From Protea cynaroides (lineage: Eukaryota; Streptophyta; Magnoliopsida; Proteales; Proteaceae), in contig CM053276.1 in assembly GCA_028583415.1 (NCBI GenBank), positions 128,428,007 to 128,492,006 on the forward strand: 64,000 bases of DNA, in the 5' to 3' direction. The position numbers and the translations under genes are program-made. Each line of letters opens with the position of its first letter. The first letter of the stretch is position 1. The notes below the pieces were generated by a model. It searched no databases. It was not told the DNA's origin and saw nothing but the letters and a program-made list of their open reading frames with translations. This document shows positions 1-10,186 of the stretch, piece after piece.

Positions 1-343
1 TGCTATTCTAGGAAAGTGGATCAAGAACCTAATTTCAATGAGAAAAGTAATTGGATCCTTTTGTTCCATTAAAGAAGTTGAGGGTTCATAATTCATCTCC
101 TACGTTTTTGGCTCAACCTGAAAGCTTGCCATAAATGCACCATTTTCATTACAAAGCAAAAAAATCCCTGCCAATACCAGACTAGAATACAGAAAAGCTG
201 AATCATCTATTATACATGCAAAGGACTCCATTAGAAAGAAATGATCCATGAGCATGAGAAACAGCAAATGGACGCCTGCCATGTCGCATAAAATCAAAAG
301 GCTAGAAAGGAAGCAGCAGGGAAAAAAAAACCCATGTGTCATA

Positions 344-875
344 ACTACTGCATCAATTTTGGATTAATCATTAATGGTCAAAGTCAGTTCTACTACAAAA
401 TTTCCCAAGAGAAATATAATTGTGTATATAATGGAACCCATACAATGCCATACATAGATAAGTATAGTCTATAAATCAGATTCTCTTTCTTTTTGTTAAA
501 TTGGTTCTGAAGTCAGATTCAATGGACACTACTTTCCAAATATTAACCAGGTTAAATTTATGGGTTCCATCAATAATTTGTTTTAGTCCTGATGGACCCC
601 AAGTGCTGTTTCCCTATTTGAAGAAGTTATACAAGAATATGTGCCCACCAAATAGAGTAGGCATGGAAGGCAGAGTTAATTGTATTGTACAGCAGAAACA
701 ACATAGGTTCATTGGAGATGATGGACGGTATCAAACATTGAAGTTTAAGCGCTCGGATAAATAAATCTAACAGATTGAAAATGGAAGACCCACATTCTAC
801 TGCATGAATTTTGGATTAACATTAATGGTCAAAGTAGTTCTATTACAAAATTTCCCAAGAGAAATACAATTGTGT
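344..875 (+). repeat. Direct repeat pair, about 80 bp, 455 bp apart
   Basis: Positions 344-425 and 797-875 share a near-identical stretch, recognisable by the core TTTCCCAAGAGAAATA. The copies differ by a few substitutions and short indels. No coding potential is convincing between them. The region lies downstream of the minus-strand MYB gene, so it could contain its 3' UTR or flank. I see no other gene in 1-1157. Confidence 0.8.
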
Positions 876-1157
876 TTCTCTTCAAGATTTGACACGAGAG
901 AGATGTAAAATAGCTCAACCTGATTCCCTCTCCAAGACTAATAATGAACTTGAGATCAAAATCCATAAGTAATCTACAACAAATGCAAAAGAAGGGAGAC
1001 AATGGAAAAAAAGAACATCGAATCACTAAAAAAATTACCAAGTAACCTTTAGGTTTGACATATTTGGTCAGTGAGATAATGATGCAACTCTAACCTCATT
1101 GATACCGTAGAAAAATAGGAAAGTGTGGGCAAATTCACCGATTTTCTTCAGGGTTTG

Positions 1158-2120
1158 TTATGACTCTGTACTAGCTTTTGAGCTACGGAAATCCTTTTTC
1201 AACTCAGCGACCCTTTTCATACAAGAAGCCTTAGATTTACCCGGAACAGCAGTTGCGATCTTCTCCCATCTCATCGGAACATCTTTCGGAAATGCCTTCA
1301 TAGCATTAAGAAGAGCAACATCTTCGCCAGAGGTCCAATTCGGACCACTGCTTTCTTTCTTGACCTCAACACTATCCGTCGACCCAACTGATGATTCTAT
1401 CACAGTTTCAAACCGCTTGTCCAACGGTTTCCTTTGCTTCAAAAACTGTGAGAAAGAATCCCCGCCACTAGGTCTCTTCTCCGACAGTGATTTGGCCGTC
1501 TTGATCACACTCTCCAATCCATGCCTTCCCCGGAAAGTTTCAGTTATCAATTCCCATCGTTTCGGCTCTCCGGCAGGGTGCTTCGTTAGCTGCTTGGTCA
1601 GCAGCTCAAAATCCTCGTCCGTCCACTCCTTTTCTTCTTCAACCACAAATCCGTTATCGTTACATACAGGATTTCCACTATTTTTCTCCATTTTCTTTTC
1701 CGAGCTGTTAACAGTCGCAACCACCGGTGATGATGAGTTCCCCAGGGAATCCTCAGATCTTCGAACTTTCTGGCGGCGATTAGAAACTCTTTTCTTCGAT
1801 TCATCGAGATCAAGGGACGGATCGAGAACTGACAATGGCTCAAGAGGCTCACCCTTACCGACACGAACGTCGCCACCAGTAATAGAGATCGGAGCGAATG
1901 GGCCAACGAGAAGGGACAGAGAGAGCCATATGGAGAGGAATTTGAGGGTTTCGGATTCAAAAAAAAGAAACGAGAGAATGAATAGGAGAATGGAAACCAA
2001 AGCGCAGACGACGACCAAGGGTTTGTTGATCTTCTGAGTTTCTGATTCAGAGTCATCAGGAGAAGAGACTCGAGAATGGAAGAGGAATCTTGGTCGGCTT
2101 TCTTCGTCCATAAATTCCAT
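1158..2120 (-). CDS. MAMYB: Membrane-anchored MYB/SANT protein (MAMYB-like), single exon, 320 aa
   Basis: An uninterrupted 320-residue ORF. The N-terminal part has two hydrophobic stretches, at about residues 34-54 and 59-77, consistent with membrane anchoring. A polar, Lys/Ser-rich linker follows. Two SANT/MYB-like repeats come next: one starting at KEWTDEDFELL (about residues 164-214), and one at GPNWTSGEDVALLNAMKAFP (about 259-317) with the typical W spacing and RWEKIA. This order (TM region, then two SANT repeats at the C-terminus) is that of Arabidopsis MAMYB, described as an ER-anchored MYB-related factor. The start was chosen at the first ATG of the frame. A second in-frame Met lies at residue 4. 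Family assignment rests on recognised architecture. Localisation and regulatory role are inferred from the family. Confidence 0.88.
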   Translation of the reverse strand: MEFMDEESRPRFLFHSRVSSPDDSESETQKINKPLVVVCALVSILLFILSFLFFESETLKFLSIWLSLSLLVGPFAPISITGGDVRVGKGEPLEPLSVLDPSLDLDESKKRVSNRRQKVRRSEDSLGNSSSPVVATVNSSEKKMEKNSGNPVCNDNGFVVEEEKEWTDEDFELLTKQLTKHPAGEPKRWELITETFRGRHGLESVIKTAKSLSEKRPSGGDSFSQFLKQRKPLDKRFETVIESSVGSTDSVEVKKESSGPNWTSGEDVALLNAMKAFPKDVPMRWEKIATAVPGKSKASCMKRVAELKKDFRSSKASTES

Positions 2121-2493
2121 CTTTTGGCCCGCAATAAAACAGCGTCGCGCACAGAGCTCAGCGAGATGGAAAACAACGAGAGATCAGAGTCTCAGCCAAA
2201 GCCCATGACCAGAATCCAGAAGACGTCGACCCATTTCTCGACAGTTTTTAGATCTGCTTTCTGCTCTGTTTCCAAGTGTTAATTCTGATCAAGGTATAAG
2301 AACGGGATGATCCATAACAACGACGTCTCCTTACGATATTCTCATACAATTTATGCCAATCGGACGACCAGCAGGGAGAATGTCTAATTTTGTTAATAGT
2401 TATTAAATAATTTTAAAATTTAAACCTAAGAACAATCAATTTAAATAATTTCCCATTTGTCCTTCCAACTAATAAATGGAGTGACTGTAAGAC

Positions 2494-3156
2494 TATATTT
2501 GGTATCATTTTTGTTTTTATTTTTTATCTATTTAATAAAAATTATTTTTAAAATAATTTTTATTTAAAAATAAAATATTGTTTGGTAGCTATAATAAAAA
2601 TAGATGGTAGAATTAAAAACAGATTTCACATACTATGTCTAAAAATAATTTTGAAAGTCTTCCTATTCCTCTGTCATGGAGCGTCTATTCCTCTTCCTCT
2701 GTCATGGAGTGTTTATTCCTCTTCATCTGTCAAGGAATTATGGAAAGAAATCAAACCAGGAACCTTCTTTGGAGAAATGACATCGTCTCCGTTGGAATGA
2801 TTGTCGTCGTCATCGTAGTCGTTGCCGTTAGAGCCGTCTCTAGGACGAAATTACAGGTCTGCGTCTCTGTGCTTTACTTCCGTTCGTCAACGAGAAGAGT
2901 GCTTGAGGGTTTGATTTGGGGTGGTTTTATAAAAGAAAACTAAATTACTTTTTTAACCCTTTATTTTAACACATGTTTTAAGTTTTTTGCGTAAAATACA
3001 ACAAAAATAATTTTTGACCAAAAATCAAAAAGAGATTGAGACCTCTTTTTGAATTTTGACTTGTTTTTATTTTTATTTTTCATAAATAACACTCATAAAT
3101 TATGCCAATCCCCTTCAAAGCTATAAATTTGAACAAAAATGATATCAAACACAGCC
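2494..3156. mobile_element. hAT-like MITE with imperfect TIRs and TAAGAC flanks
   Basis: The left end reads TATTTGGTATCATTTTTG and the right end, reverse complemented, reads GTTTGATATCATTTTTG. Together they form about 20 bp of terminal inverted repeat, of the common plant GGCTGTGTTTGGTATC type. TAAGAC occurs at 2488-2493 and again at 3157-3162, consistent with the core of an 8-bp target-site duplication. The interior is AT-rich and encodes nothing convincing. It contains about three tandem copies of a 27-bp unit with CTGTCATGGAG (2667-2745). Confidence 0.7.
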
Positions 3157-3162
3157 TAAGAC

Positions 3163-3856
3163 ATCGAAATCCTATTCTCTAAGCAATATGAGATTATCTT
3201 AGACATCTCAGACGTGGAATAATCTTCAACACTCCCTCTCACATATAGCCCCACTGTTGGGTGATGCATACGAAGCATTGGGAATGAGTACGTGACCATC
3301 CCTTTGCTTTAGAGACAGACTCCTCTAGGGTTAACTTGTCCTCATTTTTTTGGGTGATTGGTCTTTTTTTTTTTTTTTTTTTTTGGATTTATTTTAGTTT
3401 TTTAGAATGATCGTAGTTCATTTTTTGGATTATTGTATAAGATGAAATTTAGAACTCCAATACCATGTTAAAGGTTTTAATTTAAAAATTCAAATAAATA
3501 AATAGATGGATTCTCACATATATAAGATACTCAAGATTTAAATCTCTAAGCTACGTGAAATTATTCTCCAAATCTCATATATGAAACAATGCCCAACATG
3601 ACATTGACAGTGTGTACTCATCTTTATTTCTCTTTTTTGAAATACAAGCCCTTTTTTCTTTCCTCTAAGTGACTGATTACCCGTCATTACTGTACTTCCA
3701 TTCTTCTATTACTGTGTAAGATTCCAATATACCAAGTAAGGTGTAAATCCCTCTTCGAACCCTCAGTTTATCCACATATTCTCAACATAAGCACTGAGTT
3801 AGCGAATCCCACAGTAATATTTTCTCTTTAACATACCACATGGTCCTTTCCTAAAT
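3163..3856. other. No gene seen; AT-rich spacer
   Basis: Low-complexity AT-rich DNA with a T-run at 3366-3384. No ORF, RNA gene or clear repeat was recognised here. The repeat-rich flank of the truncated U2 copy begins immediately downstream. Confidence 0.6.
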
Positions 3857-4122
3857 GAAAATGCTGTCGTATATACCACTAGTGTGTGAAAATGCTGTCG
3901 TATATACCACTAGTGTGTTGAGAGAAGCAACAACGGATGCTGCGACGGCGGATGCTCTAACCCTCCCCTTCTATCCAGTCGACTGCTATTATACGGTATG
4001 ATATATTCGTGTATTCCGTGGTATTCCCACCCTTGGTGGTTGATCCTTCTATCCAGTCGACTGCTATTATACGGTATGATATATTCGTGTGTTCCGTGGT
4101 ATTCCCACCCTTGGTGGTTGAT
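3857..4122 (+). repeat. Two tandem duplications in the flank of the U2 pseudogene
   Basis: A 31-bp unit with the core GTCGTATATACCACTAG occurs twice back to back (3857-3887 and 3888-3918). A 78-bp unit beginning CCTTCTATCCAGTCGACTGC occurs twice back to back (3967-4044 and 4045-4122). A single diverged version of each is in the 3' flank of the intact U2 gene (about 10450-10690). The duplications therefore arose in this copy after the two U2 loci separated. Confidence 0.85.
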
Positions 4123-4197
4123 AAAGGCTCTGACAGAGAAGGGTTTCTGTCGCTGAAATTTATAGAATTTTAATCAAATGGTTGGAATATGTGTTGG

Positions 4198-4307
4198 TAG
4201 GGGTGCGCCAGGCCCGCGCAGTAGTGCAACGCATGGGCGACGCTTGAAGATCCCAGTAGCAAGCTACTGTGGTGGACCCTCCCCCAAGAAAAATTAATTT
4301 AATATCA
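4198..4307 (-). pseudogene. U2 snRNA pseudogene, 3' portion only
   Basis: Position for position this matches 10734-10843 of the intact U2 gene (minus strand): the 3' stem-loops, the GGGGGAGGG segment and the Sm-site region. Homology stops abruptly at 4307. The 5' half, with the branch-site recognition GUAGUA, and the whole promoter are missing and replaced by retroelement sequence. The Sm-site T-run is interrupted by a substitution. Homology continues leftwards into the 3' flank to about 3905, so the duplication included flanking DNA and was not a retrocopy of the RNA. Confidence 0.9.
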
Positions 4308-5178
4308 CATGGTTCTAGTTCTCGGGTTCCCTCTCCACCTATCCCTCAGCTAGATGAGCTATGGTTTCGCTCCTTGGAAGCTCAGGCTCGGTTTTCTTGG
4401 TTCGATGACAAGAGTATCGTATCCGGGCGACGGGTCAATGTGGGACAATTGCACCGGTTCAATGTAGAGACAGCCTTTGGTGCTCTAGGTTGGCTGCCGG
4501 TTATTTCCTACACAGAGACCACACGCCCTAACCTGGTCAAGCATTTTTATGCAAATCTGGAGCTCAAAGGGGATGTCGAAGACCCGAACCAGTGTAGGGA
4601 TCTGCGCATTACCAGTTACGTCCGGGGTGTACATATTTTCTTCAACACCCACCAGTTGGCTGACCTACTTGGGGTTCCCAACGATGGAGATTTGGTATAC
4701 TGCGCCCCCAAGGCGAAAGGTTACTTAACTGAGGATTTGCGCCGAGAGATAGCGCATCAGATACTCAATCCTGGGGCTCCTATGAAGGCAGCTAGCTTGA
4801 GACCTATACCCCGGGTCTACGACCGCATCATCCAAAGACGATATAGTGCCACAGAGCGGTCACTACAATGAGCTGTCTCGGCTCACCCAAGACGTCACTT
4901 ATTGCGTCCGCACCGGAGAGCGGATCTCACTTCCATACCTCATCATCCGGACTATGCATCGAGCGGGCGTGACCGATCGGGCCAGCAACCTTCCCTATGG
5001 CCGTCTCGTCACTTTCCTTCTTCGCCGCCCGGGCGTGAGTTTCGAAGGAGAGACAGCCGTCGGGGACTCCATGACTTCTGACATCGACTGGGATGCGATA
5101 AACAGGATGCAGATGGTTGATCTGCCCGTTAGCGATGACGAGTTGGAGGCTCGCCCTCGTCCACTTGGGAGAGATTGA
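4308..5178 (+). pseudogene. Retrotransposon-associated ORF fragment (plant transposon-protein-like), frameshifted
   Basis: One frame is open to 4871 and a second, overlapping frame is open from 4846 to 5178. Together they read as one protein broken by a single frameshift near 4850. Recognisable pieces are TSYVRGVHIFFNTHQLADLL, then RIIQRR, then SGHYNELSRL and PYLIIRTMHRAG. This is the pattern of the uncharacterised plant retroelement protein family annotated as putative plant transposon protein. The first 13 or so codons of the upstream frame (GTG at 4269) lie in antisense U2 sequence and are not part of the element. Base composition is GC-richer than the surroundings. The ORF runs opposite to the adjoining LTR. 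Family assignment is from memory of the pattern and is moderate. Confidence 0.65.
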
Positions 5179-5186
5179 TACCAAGT

Positions 5187-7096
5187 TGTCACACCCCAAT
5201 TCTGATCCAACCAGAACGGTGTGAGTGAACCGTCATTGAACCAACGGTTCACACCAGGATCTCGAATAGGCCGTGTCCACCCATACAAACCAATTACACA
5301 TAACCACAATCGAATATAAATATACTGACGGAAGACTTTAAATAGAATGAACCGAGTATATATTGATAATTTAAATAAATATCCCATTATTCAAATTCAA
5401 AGATAAAATAATAATCTTTTACATCTCTTAATAACAAACGAAAATAATCGAAACGAATAAATAAAATCCATCACGGTACACGCAGAAAGGGCACTCGCAT
5501 GAAGCGTCATGCTCGTCCGTCCCGCTTCGTACATCCAACACCGCAGACACCACCATACGCCGGAGCGTTTACGTAATCGTCCACGGTATAACCTCGCATC
5601 CGGATCTAAAACAATGTATATACAAATACGGCATAGAGATAGAGCTAGAGCGTGCAGGCAGGGTCGGAGACCTCCAAAACCTCACCTCCCCCTGATACCC
5701 TATCCGCAACTAACCCACTAGGATAGAAACAATACGCAGGTAGACCCTATCCCAACACCACTCCCTACGGCACCGTACCACGATCTTCCCCGATACCCCA
5801 CCCGTACCAAGCATGTTAAGATAGAATACTACAAAAGGTGCCAGTGTGAAGAGCGATCCCAGGCCCATGCCCCACTCCACACACCAACGAAAACAATCAC
5901 ATGCCTAACAATCACATCCTATGAATGCATGAACAATAATAATAGTTGAAAGTAAAGGATGGCATGTGAATATGCACAAACATCACATCATAGATATTCA
6001 ATGCTTAACAACGATTTACTGTCCATTAATTATTAGGTTTAGGTCAGATTCCCTTACCTGACGCTCGTTCGATTACTTGCTCCACGTCGCAAGATCCAAA
6101 CGACAAGTCACAGCGTCCTACATAATATTAGGGTTTCATTAGAATATATTATTTAGGATTTCATGTTGGTCGGAAACCAACAGAGATCACAAAATACCCT
6201 CACAGAGCTGACCGGTGGCATGTACCGGTCGCAGCTCTGTAGGAAAGACTGGCGACCGGTATGGTCAGCCGGTCCCCCACAGATAACCTCCCGAGAGGTA
6301 GCGGTCGCAACATACCGGTCGCACTATGTGCAACCGGTATAGTCGACCGGTATGTCTCCGGAAGACCATACATGGGTTCTTCGACTGCCGTCGATCATCC
6401 TCCATGAATTTTCAGGGTTTCTCCTATCCATCCTAAGTCTAGGCTTTGAGTTAGAGCTATCCCTAACTCATTCAAGTCTCGTTTCGATGAATATCATCTC
6501 GAAACTCGAATCTAGGGTTTGACGGCAAACTTAGGGTTTTTTGGCCAATTTAGGGTTTTAGATCAATACCTACTTTGCATGGTATTGATCCACCCACATA
6601 ACTAACATAGGTTACGAAGATGGATTCAAACACTTACCGTTGACAGGCGTAGCGAGAGCTTCGTCAAACGGTAATGGCGGCACCTCCTTCTTCTTCCTAG
6701 CTCCTTCTCCTTTCCAAGCTCTTTCTCTTCTCTAGGGTTTGTGAGAGACAATGGAAAGGATTTGAGGGGTTTAAAGGTGTATTTATAGGCTAGAAATAGG
6801 GTTTAGTAACCCTACTAGGATTAGGAAACTTCTAGGATTCGAAATCAGGAAAGTGGGACCCGTAGAGACCAATTTCCAAATTTCCGCACATAGCTGTGCA
6901 GGCCATACCGGTCGACCGGTACCATCATCCGGTACCATCGACCGGTATACCTAAAATCAGGTATAATTGGTCGACTTCGATCCGATTTCGTACCTGTTTG
7001 CTATCTGCTTGCCCCGTCTGGCTCGGTGATGATCGGAAGACCTGTCACGACACAAAACCAAGGTTTAGACCGGGTTTTCAGAGTACGGGTCTTACA
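5187..7096 (-). mobile_element. Ty3/gypsy-type LTR, 1.9 kb, minus orientation
   Basis: On the minus strand it begins TGTAAGACCCGTACTC and ends GGGGTGTGACA, classic TG...CA termini of plant gypsy LTRs. Directly after its 3' end (minus strand, about 5184-5176) is TTGGTATCA, which matches the start of the initiator-tRNA-Met primer binding site. A TATA box for the minus strand (CTATAAATA) is at about 6779-6788. The LTR carries nine ACCGGT hexamers. No second LTR or matching 5-bp duplication was found. The right flank (7097 on) is copia gag, so the LTR appears to be a truncated, rearranged element inserted in or joined to copia sequence. Confidence 0.78.
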
Positions 7097-7675
7097 TGAG
7101 CGACATCAAATATTTTTTGTGTCAAAAGAGATGACATATGAAGAGGGATTGCAAGAGCAAAAAGCGTTGGCTAAAGAAGAAAAAGAATTCTAGAAACTCT
7201 AAGGAAGATGATGCACAAAAGGAATGAAGTCTTCATCTTCATGAAATACAAGTCTAGTTAGGAGTCAGATACATTAATAGTTAGAAGTTATTTAAATTCA
7301 GTTTGATATTTTGAATCTTTAGTTTTTTGTTTTCTCCATAAAGGAGAGTTTGTTTCCAATTTAAGTATTACCAAGACATGATTTTATTCAATTTTATTTA
7401 AATAAGATTTTATTTTATCTTAAGACGTTTTTATGCAACAAATATTTTTGTGTGTTAAAATTTGAATTTATAATAGTGATTGAATGTTTGGGTGATTTTA
7501 AGATCTTCAAAGACAAATAATGATTCGCTAATGGAAGCCTTTAGTAACTTATGAATGATACGGTAGTCACGAATTATTTTGATGTGCTTAGTCAGTGGGA
7601 GTTTTCATTCATATCTGGTGCTATGGTTGTTTGTATTGTTGACGATTTGATTCATCATTCAGACTGTATTTAGTC

Positions 7676-7815
7676 AAAGATAAAATGGGCAGTATTTAAC
7701 CGGACACCAGGTAATATTTAGTCAGGCAAATATAAAAGGTGGTATTCAACCAGGATAAGAGGCAGTATTTAGCCAAAGATTAAAAACTGTATTTGGCCAA
7801 ACAAACTATGACGGT
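7676..7815 (+). repeat. Degenerate short tandem repeat, about 20-40 bp units
   Basis: The motif GGCAGTATTTAGCCA and close variants recurs about six times within roughly 140 bp, each followed by a variable A-rich spacer. It lies inside the copia remnant where pol sequence would be expected. Confidence 0.6.
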
Positions 7816-8150
7816 GTGTCAAAGTGAGATATTAATCTAAGTTAGAGGCGGTTTGCCATTAAAGGATAATATCAAGTATAAAAGTTTGAGGTAACTCGAT
7901 CGAAGGTAATTCTACCTTCGATCAAAGTGGACTCATTATCTCACGGCGATTCATGCTGTTAAGTAGGCTTTTGAATGTGGCTGATGGAAGGTAATGCACC
8001 ATTTGTGTTGGAGTATTTTTTGTTGTTGCTCGACATTGGCAGGCTTAATAGCTGGATCAAAGTAGGTGACGACTTATTATGTGAATGGACTCCATGACCA
8101 CACTATTCAATGATGACATTGTAATTAATCTTGCCCAAGTGGGAGAATGT

Positions 8151-8259
<109 letters not shown>

Positions 8260-8650
8260 GGCTTAATTAAGTACTAGGCCCATTGATCAGTGAGAGTCTG
8301 TCACTAGGTTAGACCAGTTCGATCTAATTCGTCACAAGATAAAGAGATAGGCAATCCCTATTACAGTGTGGGACTAGTTAGAGTTTGTGATAGTATTATA
8401 TATACTAGGTCATGAGTCCCCGCAGCCATAGTTGTTTTGTACCCACGAGCAGTGAGAAAAACGTGGAACCTCTATAAGCTATGGAAGATCGGGATCAAAG
8501 ATCCAACACCATTCTTGGAGAATAACGATGAAAATCAATCTTCTACTCTCAGATATATCTCTATTATTATTGATTACATTGAACATCATTGTATTCTAGA
8601 TCTCTGTATAAATATTAGGGTTCAGGATGAAACCCTATGAACTGAAAAAA

Positions 8651-9424
8651 GTTTAACACAAAACTCAGAGTAGAAGGACTGAAAGCATTGTCACTGCCAT
8701 AACCGAAAAAACTCACATCAAAACAGATATAGAAACCACCGAATCGATTTTTCTTCAATCTTTTTTCCTCTTCTCCTATTCTTCTTACAACTTCTCATAC
8801 TTCCTCTTTTTCTCCCTTCTGTGAGCTCCACATTGTTCAGTCTTCTCCTTCGATACTCTGATGGGTATCAACTACTTCTGTTTACAACAAATTTGTCTAA
8901 TTTCTCTCGATTTTTTGTAAGAGAAATTCACTGGTATAGGTTGTTCCGCTTCAAGGAGGCTCTTCTATTTCCAACCATGAAACCTCAAGATGAAGAAGCA
9001 CTGGTATCTTTTTCTTTTTCTCCTTTTCCTATCTCTTCTTCCCATTATAAATGGAAGAAGCCTCCATATTCCCCAGAAAGAGCTTTTTCTAGAGGCCGAT
9101 CTTGATCTGGCCGATGACGCGAGTGATCTCACAGGTGATGAAATTCTCGCCACGACAGCAGTACCGGGTTGAAGGAAGCAGACTTGGACTAGGGCGGAGG
9201 TGTAAAAAGGTAACTTAACACATATATAAGGGTATTCTTGACATTAAGATATTTTAGAAGATGCCACATCATCACATAACAGATCTTAAGGTAACAAAAA
9301 GAGTCTGTATGATACATAATTAACAAATAAGGAGAGGTTCGTATAATTAATGGTAAACTTGGGAGTTGGGTGCCATTTATACAAAGTACAATGGAGGTAT
9401 GGAAAATTTTCCCATTATATTTTA
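8651..9424. other. No gene seen
   Basis: A short pyrimidine-rich stretch (8750-8820) and a 60-residue hydrophobic-start ORF near 8990 are present. The ORF resembles nothing I know and has no splice or promoter support, so I do not annotate it. Confidence 0.5.
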
Positions 9425-9480
9425 TAATTTATAAATCATTAGATTCAGATTTGTGGAAACCTTTAGTTGCACATTGGATT
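9425..9480 (+). repeat. Duplicated piece of the U3 upstream promoter region
   Basis: This stretch matches 9846-9900, directly upstream of the U3 gene, including GATTTGTGGAAACCTTTAGT and a degenerate USE (TTGCACATTGG where U3 has TCCCACATTGG). No TATA or U3 body follows, so it is a promoter fragment without a gene. Confidence 0.8.
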
Positions 9481-9888
9481 ACAGATTTATAATGTTAGTC
9501 AACAGTGTGGGTGTGTAATTGTTATCAACTTTTAGATGTCTTTGTATTACAATCATAGATTGGCTCATAACCCACGGGTCCCAAGATCGAAACTTGGCTC
9601 TGTTATTAGATACAAGCTTTCAATTTATTATTTTTTGATGAGCGAAGCTGGAAACTTAGCCTTGTTTGTCAAATTCAACTGTTCCAACGCTGGAAACCTG
9701 GCCCGATAACGGGGAGCTTTCCAGCTGTTTTTTAACCTGGGCTTTACCTGAATAAACATCCTACCTAAACAAAGATGAGCGAAGGAAGCATTGAAACCTG
9801 GCCCTTGTAATGGAGAGTTTTCCCGACTTTTAATATTTTAAGTTTTATAATTTATAAGTCATCAGTTTCAGATTTGTGGAAACCTTTA

Positions 9889-9930
9889 GTCCCACATTGG
9901 AAAGACATGAGATAGAAAGTCTTTTATTAA
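9889..9930 (+). promoter_or_regulatory. U3 promoter: USE and TATA with Pol III-type spacing
   Basis: The upstream sequence element GTCCCACATTG is at 9889-9899, one base from the plant consensus RTCCCACATCG. The TATA-like TTTTATTAA is at 9922-9930, about -32 to -24 from the U3 5' end. The gap between the two is about 22 bp. In plant snRNA genes this short spacing marks Pol III transcription, and plant U3 is known to be a Pol III gene. Confidence 0.88.
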
Positions 9931-9953
9931 GTTAGGGTTTAGGAATGATGGAT

Positions 9954-10166
9954 ACGACCTTACTTGAACAGGATCTGTTCTATAGGCTCGTACCTCTGTA
10001 TCCTTGAGTTCTAAGGAGACAGGAATCTAAATCTGGTTGATGAGACATGGCCGTGTGATCAGAGCGTGATTAACAGCTGCGATGAGTTCTTCCTGAACCC
10101 ATCCAGCAGTAGAGGATCGTTCCCATGGTTGGTTCCAACCTTGGGGTGGTCACACGGTTGTCTGAC
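9954..10166 (+). ncRNA. U3: U3 small nucleolar RNA
   Basis: This is close to plant U3 throughout. It starts with ACGACCTTACTTGAACAGGA, the box A region that pairs with 18S pre-rRNA. It has the GATGAG box segments in the middle, the TGGTTGGTTCCAACCTTGGG hairpin, and ends with the box D segment GTCTGAC. The length is about 213 nt, usual for plants. U3 guides early cleavages of pre-rRNA as part of the small-subunit processome in the nucleolus. The intact body, promoter and T-run terminator suggest a working gene. The 3' end is placed just after box D and may be off by a few bases. Confidence 0.95.
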
Positions 10167-10179
10167 AGATTAAAAATCA

Positions 10180-10186
10180 TTTTTTT
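10180..10186 (+). terminator. Pol III T-run after U3
   Basis: Seven consecutive T residues lie about 14 bp after the U3 box D, as expected for Pol III termination. This agrees with the Pol III-type promoter spacing. Confidence 0.75.

Noticed and set aside
501..764. 87-codon plus-strand ORF
   Set aside because: No recognisable domain, no splice partner, and located in the 3' flank of the MYB gene between two repeats.
1123..2037. 304-codon plus-strand ORF
   Set aside because: Antisense shadow of the MAMYB gene. Its sequence has no family pattern, whereas the minus strand has SANT and membrane segments.
4269..4310. N-terminal codons (from a GTG) of the ORF at 4269-4871
   Set aside because: These codons are antisense to the U2 3' region and match the U2 gene at 10734-10843. 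They are not part of the retroelement protein.
7676..7815. CRISPR-like short repeats
   Set aside because: Units are too degenerate, spacers are A-rich and irregular, and this is a plant nuclear sequence. No cas genes are present.
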